NCBI RefSeq assembly: GCF_003261635.1 | Contig: NZ_QFXK01000009.1 | Coordinates: 434,001 to 498,000, forward strand | Length of the DNA: 64,000 nt | Direction: 5' to 3' | Source: Kribbella monticola | Lineage (GTDB): Bacteria > Actinomycetota > Actinomycetes > Propionibacteriales > Kribbellaceae | In this document: positions 44,935 through 51,955 of the stretch, one piece after another | How the letters are laid out: each line of letters starts with the position of its first letter | How positions within the stretch are numbered: position 1 is the stretch's first letter | Program-made: the position numbers and the translations under genes | The notes under the pieces: generated by a model | Seen by the model: the letters and a program-made list of their open reading frames with translations, nothing else | The model's database searches: none | What the model was told of the DNA's origin: nothing

Positions 44935-45918
44935 ATGAGTACGACGATGCGAGCGGCGGTCTGTGTCAGAGCGGGCGGCCCGGAAGTCCTGGAGATCCGT
45001 GAACTGCCCGTGCCGAAGGTGCGGGACGGCTGGAGTCTGGTGCAGGTGAAGGGAGTGGGGCTGAACCGGTCGGAGTTGAGGACACGGCAGGGTCATTCGC
45101 CGAGCGTGACGTTTCCGCGGGTGCTGGGAATCGAGTGTGTGGGAGTCGTCGCGTCCTCGACCGACCCCGCGTTGCCGGAGGGGACGACGGTCGCGGCGGT
45201 GATGGGTGAGATGGGCCGTGCGTTCGACGGCGGCTATGCGCAGTACGCGTTGTTGCCCAACGCGCTGCTGATGCCGATCAGTACTTCGTTGCCGTGGGAG
45301 GTGCTGGCCGCGCTGCCGGAGACCTACCTGACTGCGTTCGGCGCGCTGGAGGCGCTGGGCATCGGGTCAGGTGGCCAGGGAAAGTTGCTGATCCGTGGTG
45401 GGACCTCGTCGGTGGGGATGGCGGCTGCGTCGATCGCGTCCGGCTACGGGATGGAGGTCGCAGCGACGACCCGGCGTCCCGACAAGGCCGACGCGCTGAG
45501 GGCGGCCGGTGTCGACCACGTGCTGATCGACGCCGACGGGTCGACGGCGACGGGCCTGCCCTGGCCCGAAGGTCCGGAGTATGTGCTGGAGTTGGTGGGC
45601 GCGAGCACCGTGGCGGACTCACTGCAGGTCGTACGCCGTGGCGGAACCGTCTGTGTCGCGGGCTCACTCAGCGGCTGGCTGATCCAGGACTTCGAACCGA
45701 TCGCGATGATCCCGTCCGGCACCCGGCTGACCGCCTTCCACAGCGACACCCTCAAGGGCAGCGCGGGCGCTCCGGCGCTCCAGCGGATCGTCCGCGAGAT
45801 CGAGGCAGGCACCTACCGCCCCAACATCGACCAGGTCTTCCACCTCGACGACATCGTCGCCGCCCACACCTACATGGAATCCAACCAAGCCACCGGAAAA
45901 CTGGTCGTCCTGCCCTGA
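44935..45918 (+). CDS. Zinc-independent quinone oxidoreductase-like (MDR) protein
   Basis: A 327-residue medium-chain dehydrogenase of the quinone oxidoreductase kind. MRAAVCVRAGGPEVLEIREL at the start, GLNRSELRTRQGHSP and LIRGGTSSVGMAAASIASGY (NADPH-binding) are the usual landmarks. The cysteines that hold structural zinc in alcohol dehydrogenases are absent. It should reduce quinones or enones with NADPH. It faces away from the AraC-family gene across 54 bases. Confidence 0.87.
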   Translation: MSTTMRAAVCVRAGGPEVLEIRELPVPKVRDGWSLVQVKGVGLNRSELRTRQGHSPSVTFPRVLGIECVGVVASSTDPALPEGTTVAAVMGEMGRAFDGGYAQYALLPNALLMPISTSLPWEVLAALPETYLTAFGALEALGIGSGGQGKLLIRGGTSSVGMAAASIASGYGMEVAATTRRPDKADALRAAGVDHVLIDADGSTATGLPWPEGPEYVLELVGASTVADSLQVVRRGGTVCVAGSLSGWLIQDFEPIAMIPSGTRLTAFHSDTLKGSAGAPALQRIVREIEAGTYRPNIDQVFHLDDIVAAHTYMESNQATGKLVVLP

Positions 45919-46009
45919 CGTCGGTCGGCCGCGCCAGGGGTTAGTTAACTTCATCAAGAATCTCGGGTCCGGGATCTTGACATCGTCTCCGGCAGGCCAC
46001 AAGGTTCCA

Positions 46010-46025
46010 ATATCCTATTCGATAT
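46010..46025. promoter_or_regulatory. AT-rich dyad in the GH27 gene promoter region
   Basis: ATATC (46010-46014), six bases, GATAT (46021-46025), 23 bases before the ATG of the GH27 gene. A TTGACA at 45977-45982 lies upstream and could be a -35. The dyad covers the expected -10/start region, where a repressor would act. The stretch is unusually AT-rich for this genome. Confidence 0.45.
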
Positions 46026-46048
46026 GTGGTTTGTGAGGTCACACCCTG

Positions 46049-48562
46049 ATGACCAGGTTCCTTCGAAACAAGGCGGTGCGGGGCGTGCTCGCGGGGGTCG
46101 CCGTCGCCGCTGTGCTGCCGGTCGGGATCACCGCGTCCGCCGCGCGGGATCCCCGCGGTACGCCGGCCGCGCCGCGAACTGACGCCAGGACCACGACCAG
46201 TACTACGAACGCGAGCATCTCCACCCCTGCGAACGTCACCACGTCGAGCGCCTCGCTCGGGCCGGCGGGGGCTGTGGCGGCCAAGCCGTACATGGGGTGG
46301 AGCAGTTACAGCATGCAGGTGTACTCCAACGACGGTGGTGGCTGGATCAACGCGGCCCAGTTGATGGCCCAGTCGGACGCGATGCACCAGAAGCTTCAGC
46401 AGTACGGGTACAAGTACATCAACATCGACGCGGCCTGGAACGGTGGCACCGACGGGTACGGCCGGCCCGTCCCGAGCGCGAAGCTGTTCCCGAACGGCCT
46501 GCAGGCGGTGATCGACCACATCCACGCGAACGGCCAGAAGGTCGGGCTCTACAGCATCCCCGGCATCTCGAAGGCGATGCTCGACGCCAACCTTCCCGTT
46601 TACGGTCATCCCGAGTGCAAGACCGGCGACCTGGCCAAGCAGCCGTTGCAGCAGGGCGACTACTGGGGCTTCGGCTACCGCATCGACATGACGAAGCCGT
46701 GCGCGCAGGCGTACATCGATTCGATCGCCGACCTGTTCGCCTCCTGGGGCATCGACTTCCTCAAGTTCGACAGCGTGACGCCTGGCTCGGGGCACAACGA
46801 CCTGTCGATGGACGCCCGCGACGAGGTCAAGGGCTGGTCGCAAGCCCTCGCGCGGCACCAGATCTGGCTCGAGCTGTCCTGGGCGCTCGACATCAACTAC
46901 GCCGACTACTGGAAGTCCGTGGCCAACGGCTGGCGGGTCGAGTGGGACGTGGAGTGCTACTGCCCGGGTGAGGCACTGACCGCCTGGCCGAACATCGCGC
47001 GACTCTTCCCGAAGGCGGCCGACTGGTGGCGGCACGCGGGGCCGGGTGGCTGGAACGACTTCGACTCCCTCGACGTCGGCAACGGCACGATGGACGGTCT
47101 GACGAAGGACGAACGCCGTACGGCGGCAACGCTGTGGGCCGTCTCCGCCGCACCCTTCTACATCGGCAACGACATGACCAAGCTGGATTCGTACGGCGTG
47201 CAGCTGCTCACGAATCCCGAGGTGATCGGGGTCAACCAGGCCGGGCGGCCGGCGCAGCCGGTGTCGACCAAGACCAACAAGCAGGTCTGGTACTCGCTGA
47301 ACGCGGACAGCTCGTACACCGTTGCCTTGTTCAACCTCGGGACCACCGAAGCGAACATGACGGCGAACTTCGCGGATCTCGGGCTGGACGGATCGGCGAC
47401 CGTGCGCGACCTGTGGGCTCGCAAGGATCTGGGCAAGTTCACCTCCAGCTACACGGCGGCGGTCGTGCCTCCGCACGGTGTCCGGCTGTTCAAGGTCACG
47501 CCGCAGAAGCAGGCCGCGATCCGGGTCAACGACGACGACCTGCGGGTCGGGTACGACGGAACCTGGCAGCGCAACAACAACTACGAGGTGCCCGCGGTCT
47601 CGGAGCCGCTGACGGTCACGGTGACCGACTCGGGTACGGCGCCTGCGCCGACGCCGGCCGGCACGTCCGGCGTACGGACTGTTGCCTTGAACAACGATGA
47701 CGCGGGCATCGTCTACACGGGTTCGTGGAGCCGGAGTACCGGGCGTGGGCTCGGGGACTATCAGGACGACGTGCAGTACACCGAGACCAACGGCGACGCC
47801 TTCTCGTACAGCTTCGTCGGTAACGGCGTCGACTACGTCACCGAGAAGGATCCGTCGCAGGGCGAGGTCGACATCTACGTCGACGGTGCGTTCAAGGCGA
47901 CCGTGGACACCCATGCGGACTCGCGCTCGGCGCAGCAGGTGGTCTACAGCATCTCGGACCTGCCGAACGGGAGCCACACGATCCGTGCGGTGAAGAAGTC
48001 CGGCCAGTTCATGCTGCTCGACAAGCTGGTGGTCCGGCAGGAGAGTCTGCTGAACCCCGGTACGGCGGCGTTCGACAAGGGTGCCCAGACCGACGTGACG
48101 ACGGAGATCGGGCGGGACCCGGGCGAACTCGTCTCGATCGCCAACGGTGACAAGGCCCTCGTGAAGGGGACCGACTACACCGTCGACGGCAAGGTGGTGA
48201 CGATCAAGAAGGCGTACCTGGCGGCGCAGCCCGTCGGGAGTACGAAGCTGGACTTCAGCTTCCGGGGTGACTACCGCGACGACGTGCACGCCTCGACGGC
48301 GGCCGGCGCGGCGATCACCTTCACCTTCCGGGGCACCGGTGTCGACTGGATCACGGCACTTGCGCCGGATCAGGGCGAGGCCGACGTGTACCTGGACGGC
48401 AAGCTGGTCACCCGGGTCAACCTGCACAACGACGTACGGGTGACGACGCGGCAGGTGTTCAGCCGCACCGGCCTGACGGATGCTCAGCACACGCTGCGCA
48501 TCGTGAAGGTCTCCGGGGAGGTCCTGCGCAACGACCTGATCCGCTACACGCTGGCGAAGTAG
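46049..48562 (+). CDS. Secreted GH27 glycosidase (alpha-galactosidase-like) with binding modules
   Basis: An 837-residue exported enzyme. A signal peptide lies in residues 1-32 and a Thr/Ser linker follows to about 75. The GH27 barrel runs from MGWSSYS (82) through NIDAAWNGG; Asp241 in FLKFDSV is the catalytic nucleophile, and GGWNDFD comes later. Residues 485-670 form a beta module (YTGSW, DGAFKATVDTHADSRSAQQV). A CBM_X2-like insert (residues 671-745, LLNPGTAAFDKGAQTD) follows, and a second similar beta module closes the protein. It should act on alpha-galactosides or related polymers outside the cell; alpha-N-acetylgalactosaminidase or beta-L-arabinopyranosidase activity is also possible. 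GAGGT precedes the ATG. Confidence 0.87.
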   Translation: MTRFLRNKAVRGVLAGVAVAAVLPVGITASAARDPRGTPAAPRTDARTTTSTTNASISTPANVTTSSASLGPAGAVAAKPYMGWSSYSMQVYSNDGGGWINAAQLMAQSDAMHQKLQQYGYKYINIDAAWNGGTDGYGRPVPSAKLFPNGLQAVIDHIHANGQKVGLYSIPGISKAMLDANLPVYGHPECKTGDLAKQPLQQGDYWGFGYRIDMTKPCAQAYIDSIADLFASWGIDFLKFDSVTPGSGHNDLSMDARDEVKGWSQALARHQIWLELSWALDINYADYWKSVANGWRVEWDVECYCPGEALTAWPNIARLFPKAADWWRHAGPGGWNDFDSLDVGNGTMDGLTKDERRTAATLWAVSAAPFYIGNDMTKLDSYGVQLLTNPEVIGVNQAGRPAQPVSTKTNKQVWYSLNADSSYTVALFNLGTTEANMTANFADLGLDGSATVRDLWARKDLGKFTSSYTAAVVPPHGVRLFKVTPQKQAAIRVNDDDLRVGYDGTWQRNNNYEVPAVSEPLTVTVTDSGTAPAPTPAGTSGVRTVALNNDDAGIVYTGSWSRSTGRGLGDYQDDVQYTETNGDAFSYSFVGNGVDYVTEKDPSQGEVDIYVDGAFKATVDTHADSRSAQQVVYSISDLPNGSHTIRAVKKSGQFMLLDKLVVRQESLLNPGTAAFDKGAQTDVTTEIGRDPGELVSIANGDKALVKGTDYTVDGKVVTIKKAYLAAQPVGSTKLDFSFRGDYRDDVHASTAAGAAITFTFRGTGVDWITALAPDQGEADVYLDGKLVTRVNLHNDVRVTTRQVFSRTGLTDAQHTLRIVKVSGEVLRNDLIRYTLAK

Positions 48563-48578
48563 CCGGTCCGATCCCGGA

Positions 48579-48608
48579 GAATGCCCCCGCCTGCCCGCGG
48601 GGGCATTC
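48579..48608 (+). terminator. Terminator after the GH27 gene
   Basis: GAATGCCCCCGC (48579-48590) and GCGGGGGCATTC (48597-48608) form a perfect 12-bp stem with a six-base loop, 16 bases past the stop, followed by TTC. Confidence 0.9.
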
Positions 48609-48665
48609 TTCGCGTGCCGACCTGATGGAATGAGGCCGACCAGGACAGCGGCGGAGGGATACGGG

Positions 48666-49409
48666 ATGAGTGAGTCGGTCTGCATCGTCACGGGCGGCGG
48701 CGGGGTTCGGATCGGCAACGGGATCTGCCGGGCGCTCGCGGCCAAAGGATGGACTGTCGTGGTCGCGGACCAGGACCTGCCGGCGGCCGAGGCGGTGGTC
48801 GAGGAGTTGCGCGGCGCGGGAGCTCACGCCGTACCGATGTTCCTGGACGCGACCGACGCCGACTCGGTGCGGGAAGTGGTTGCCGCGACGGTGCGGGAGT
48901 ACGGGCGGATCGATGCCTTGGTCAACAGTGCCGGCGTCGGGTTGCGCAAGCTCGGTGCCGACGCGACGCCGGAGGACTTCGATCGCGTGCACGCGATCAA
49001 CTACCGCGGGCCGTGGACCTGTATCCGCGAGGTCCTGCCGGTCATGCTGGCAGGAGGCAGCGGCAGCATCGTGAACATCGGTTCGGTGCACGCCGCCGGC
49101 GCCGCCGAGACGTTCACCCTGTACGCCGCGACGAAGGCCGCCCTCGCCGCGCTGACCCGGGGAATCGCGCGGGACTACGGCCTGCGCAACATCCGCTGCA
49201 ACATCGTCCACCCGGGTGCGGTGGAGAGCCGGGGCAACGAACACCTGCTGGCCGATTTCGTCGCCACCAAGCAGATGCTCCCCACCGCGATCGAGTCCAT
49301 CGACATCGGCAATGCCGTCGCCTTCCTGCTCTCCACTGAGGCGCGCGCCATCACCGGTATCGAACTCTTCGTCGACGCGGGCACCACCGCGATGCTCTTC
49401 GAGCAATGA
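48666..49409 (+). CDS. SDR-family oxidoreductase
   Basis: A 247-residue classical short-chain dehydrogenase with an intact active site: cofactor loop TGGGGVRIGNG at residues 9-19, NSAG at 87-90, and Ser140, Tyr153 and Lys157 in NIGSVHAAGAAETFTLYAATK-type order. The aspartate at 35 after the second strand favours NAD. The substrate is unknown. GGAGGGAT precedes ATG 48666. It ends four bases before the ECF41-type promoter of the next gene. Confidence 0.88.
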   Translation: MSESVCIVTGGGGVRIGNGICRALAAKGWTVVVADQDLPAAEAVVEELRGAGAHAVPMFLDATDADSVREVVAATVREYGRIDALVNSAGVGLRKLGADATPEDFDRVHAINYRGPWTCIREVLPVMLAGGSGSIVNIGSVHAAGAAETFTLYAATKAALAALTRGIARDYGLRNIRCNIVHPGAVESRGNEHLLADFVATKQMLPTAIESIDIGNAVAFLLSTEARAITGIELFVDAGTTAMLFEQ

Positions 49410-49412
49410 AGC

Positions 49413-49439
49413 TGTCACAGCACGCGGGGGTGAACTGTC
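49413..49439 (+). promoter_or_regulatory. ECF41-type promoter for the ferritin-like gene
   Basis: TGTCACA (49413-49419), 16-base spacer, TGTC (49436-49439), then TTAGCTG. It matches the ECF41 pattern with one change in the -10. From 49437 the sequence is identical for 19 bases to that after the 29407 promoter. A GTG at 49447, right at the expected transcript start, is in frame with the gene. Confidence 0.75.
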
Positions 49440-49500
49440 TTAGCTGGTGACCGGGTGGCGCTTGGCGTCACCGTTCTTCGATCACCGGAGTGAAACCCTT

Positions 49501-50541
49501 ATGGATCAGCAAGAGCGGACCGCGGTGCTGGCGCCGATCAGGACGTTGGAGAGCCTGCGGGAGCATCTGCAATGGGCGATCGAGTTGGAGCACGCCACAC
49601 TGCCGCCCTATCTGTACGCGTTGTACTCGCTCGACGAAGCGCGCAATCCCGACGCTGTTCAGGCGGTGGCCGGGGTCTTCGTCGAGGAGATGATCCACCT
49701 CGCGCTGGCGGCCAACCTGCTCAACGCCGTGGGCGGGAAACCGCGACTGGACAAGCCGGGAATATTGCCGCCTCATCCTCGGCGGCTGCCGCACGGCGAT
49801 CGCGACCTGGAGTTGTCGCTGGTGCCGTTCGGGCCGGAAGCGCTCGAGATGTTCCTGCGCCTCGAACGCCCCGCGCCGCCCGGCGGCCCGGCCGAAACGG
49901 ATCGGTACGAGACGATCGGGCAGTTCTACAGCGCCATTGAGGACGGGCTGCGGTACCTGTGCACCGAACTCGGCGCGGAGGCCGTCTTCTCCGGCGATCC
50001 GGCGCGCCAGGTGTCGGCGGGCCCGTTCCGGCACAGTGGCGGCCACGTGGCCGCGGTCAAGGATCTGGAGTCGGCCCTGACGGCACTGGAGGAGATCGTC
50101 GACGAGGGTGAGGGCACCGCCCGAGGTGAGGTCTGGGACGGCGACCAGGACATCTTCCATCCCGACCATGACGAGGTCGCGCACTACTACCGGTTCCAGG
50201 AACTGAAGGTCGGCCGGCGTTACCAGCGCGGTGACACGCCACAGTCCGGTCCGACCGGTGAGGCCGTGCGGGTGGACTTCGAAGGCGTCCGCCCACTGCG
50301 CCACAATCCCCGGTTGGCCGATCACGCGGTGGGCACTCCGATCCGGGTCGCCCAGGAGGATTTCAACGAGACGTACCGCGCGCTGCTCCGGCAACTGGAG
50401 GAGGCCTTCAACGGCCGCCCGGAGCTACTCGGAGCCGCTACCCGCGCGATGTACGGCCTGAAAGCAAAGGCCGTCGCCCTGATGGAGCTCCCGGACGGCG
50501 ACGGCCTCTTCGCCGGACCCACCTTCGAACAACAGCCTTAG
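49501..50541 (+). CDS. Ferritin-like (VioB-C-type) protein
   Basis: A 346-residue protein with a ferritin-like four-helix bundle in its first half. Helix 1 carries Glu30 and His31 (WAIELEHATLPPYLYALYSL), and helix 2 carries Glu62/Glu63 and His66 in VEEMIHLALAANLL, the diiron or dimetal ligand pattern of PF12902. The second half (WDGDQDIFHPDHDEVAHYYR onward) matches the iminophenylpyruvate-dimer synthase VioB only generally. The role may be oxygen or peroxide handling. ATG 49501 is used. The leaderless GTG at 49447 would add 18 residues. The gene is driven by the ECF41-type promoter at 49413. Confidence 0.8.
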   Translation: MDQQERTAVLAPIRTLESLREHLQWAIELEHATLPPYLYALYSLDEARNPDAVQAVAGVFVEEMIHLALAANLLNAVGGKPRLDKPGILPPHPRRLPHGDRDLELSLVPFGPEALEMFLRLERPAPPGGPAETDRYETIGQFYSAIEDGLRYLCTELGAEAVFSGDPARQVSAGPFRHSGGHVAAVKDLESALTALEEIVDEGEGTARGEVWDGDQDIFHPDHDEVAHYYRFQELKVGRRYQRGDTPQSGPTGEAVRVDFEGVRPLRHNPRLADHAVGTPIRVAQEDFNETYRALLRQLEEAFNGRPELLGAATRAMYGLKAKAVALMELPDGDGLFAGPTFEQQP

Positions 50542-50975
50542 TGCCAAGGATCACCTGGCGCGCGGACGAAGCGGGTCCACGTGTACCGCCACGGGATGAC
50601 CGCCACGACGACCACCACGAAGAGGCAGTTGATCAAGACCGCGTGGGCCTCGGGGTTCAGGTCGCCGGCGACGAGGTGGGGGATCGCCACCGTGGCGACC
50701 CAGATGACCTTCCAGATCACCTCGAAGAGCAGGATCGGCAGCAGCTTCACGGGGTATCTGAGGCCGAGGAAGACCAGCAGCGAAAGGCCGGTCAGCAGGC
50801 AGGTGACGACTCCGGCCGGCACCGGAAGCGACCGAACGTCGTGGATCAGCAGCGGCCACTTGACGATCGCGAGCCCAACTCCCATGAACGCGTAGCCGAC
50901 CCGCAGGACGTTCGAGCGGCGGACGGTCAGTGCCGGTTCCGTGCTGTCCGCGTCGACGACAGGTGCGATGGTCAC
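50538..50975 (-). CDS. Four-helix membrane protein of unknown function
   Basis: A 145-residue integral membrane protein with about four helices (GYAFMGVGLAIVKWPLLI, VVTCLLTGLSLLVFLGL, LLPILLFEVIWKVIWVATVA, LINCLFVVVVVAVIPW). No catalytic motif. It follows the 50972 gene with ATGA overlap, so the two form a small membrane operon. Its end overlaps the ferritin-like gene's end by four bases. Confidence 0.75.
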   Translation of the reverse strand: MTIAPVVDADSTEPALTVRRSNVLRVGYAFMGVGLAIVKWPLLIHDVRSLPVPAGVVTCLLTGLSLLVFLGLRYPVKLLPILLFEVIWKVIWVATVAIPHLVAGDLNPEAHAVLINCLFVVVVVAVIPWRYTWTRFVRAPGDPWH

Positions 50976-51232
50976 GATGCACTCCTGGAGGTGGTGCGGA
51001 TGAGGAGGTACCGGCGGGCTCGGTGGAGTTGGGGCATCAGGCCGTAGATGACGATCGGGACGGCGATCGTGGCGAGGACGAACGTGCGGACGACCGGAGT
51101 GAGGGTCCGCAGCCAGTCGCCGAGGGCGAGGTTGAGCACGGTCAGGGTCGGGAAGACGGCGAGCCAGATCATCAGCGCGAGCTGATGTTTGCTCGGTGGG
51201 CCGGGGACGGTGGTCGGGTCGGGCGTGGTCAC
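50972..51232 (-). CDS. Small two-helix membrane protein of unknown function
   Basis: An 86-residue protein with two membrane helices (LALMIWLAVFPTLTVLNLAL and TFVLATIAVPIVIYGLM) and a basic tail, resembling small actinomycete membrane proteins of no known role. GTG 51232 lies five bases after GGAG. It is divergent from the XRE-cupin regulator at 51342 and coupled to the 50538 gene, so that regulator may control the pair. Confidence 0.72.
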   Translation of the reverse strand: MTTPDPTTVPGPPSKHQLALMIWLAVFPTLTVLNLALGDWLRTLTPVVRTFVLATIAVPIVIYGLMPQLHRARRYLLIRTTSRSAS

Positions 51233-51341
51233 GGGGACTCCTTGGGAACGGGCGGTACGTCGTACCGGCTGGTGTTTCCAGGCTGGAGCCAAGGCCGGTG
51301 TTCGGCTACGAAGGTTGCCGAAACTGGGAAAGTGGCGTCAG

Positions 51342-51941
51342 ATGAGGCGCGTGAAGGACACCTCAGCGACCGAGATCGCCGGCGTGCTCGAGCAGGTCGC
51401 CGGCCGGCTCAAGGACGTCCGGACCCGGCGCCGGCTCACGCTCGCGGAGGTGACCGAGGCGACGGGGATCTCGAAGAGCACGTTGTCGCGGCTCGAAACG
51501 GGACAGCGGCGGCCCACCCTGGAGCTGCTGCTGGCGTTGTCGCACGTCTACCGCGTACCACTGGGCGATCTGGTCGCGGCACCGGAGCAGGGCGATCCGC
51601 GCATCCACCTCAAGGCCGGCCAGGTCAAGGGCAGGACGGTGATCCCGCTGACGCGCCAGCCGGACGGCACGCAGGCGTGGAAGATCGTCATCCCCTCCGG
51701 CAACGTCACGCCACAGCTACGAGCACACGACGGCCACGAATGGATCTACGTGCTGTCCGGCCGGATGCGGATCGTTCTCGGCGACCAGGACTGGGTGCTC
51801 GGACCCGGCGAGATCGCCGAGTTCGGCACCCAGATCCCGCACTGGTTCGGCAGCACCGGTGAGGAGCCCGCGGAGATCCTGAGCATCTTCACCCGCCCCG
51901 GCGAGCGTATGACAGTCCGCACCGCAGCAGTGCTGGGGTAG
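51342..51941 (+). CDS. XRE-cupin transcriptional regulator
   Basis: A 199-residue regulator with helix-turn-helix at about residues 35-55 (LAEVTEATGISKSTLSRLET) and a C-terminal cupin (HDGHEWIYVLSGRMRIVLGD, PHWFGSTGEEPAEIL). Relatives control catabolic and stress genes through a ligand bound by the cupin. ATG 51342 is used; GTG 51351 is a near equal. It is divergent from the two-gene membrane unit 50538-51232, a plausible target. Confidence 0.85.
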   Translation: MRRVKDTSATEIAGVLEQVAGRLKDVRTRRRLTLAEVTEATGISKSTLSRLETGQRRPTLELLLALSHVYRVPLGDLVAAPEQGDPRIHLKAGQVKGRTVIPLTRQPDGTQAWKIVIPSGNVTPQLRAHDGHEWIYVLSGRMRIVLGDQDWVLGPGEIAEFGTQIPHWFGSTGEEPAEILSIFTRPGERMTVRTAAVLG

Positions 51942-51955
51942 AAGACCCGTAAGGC

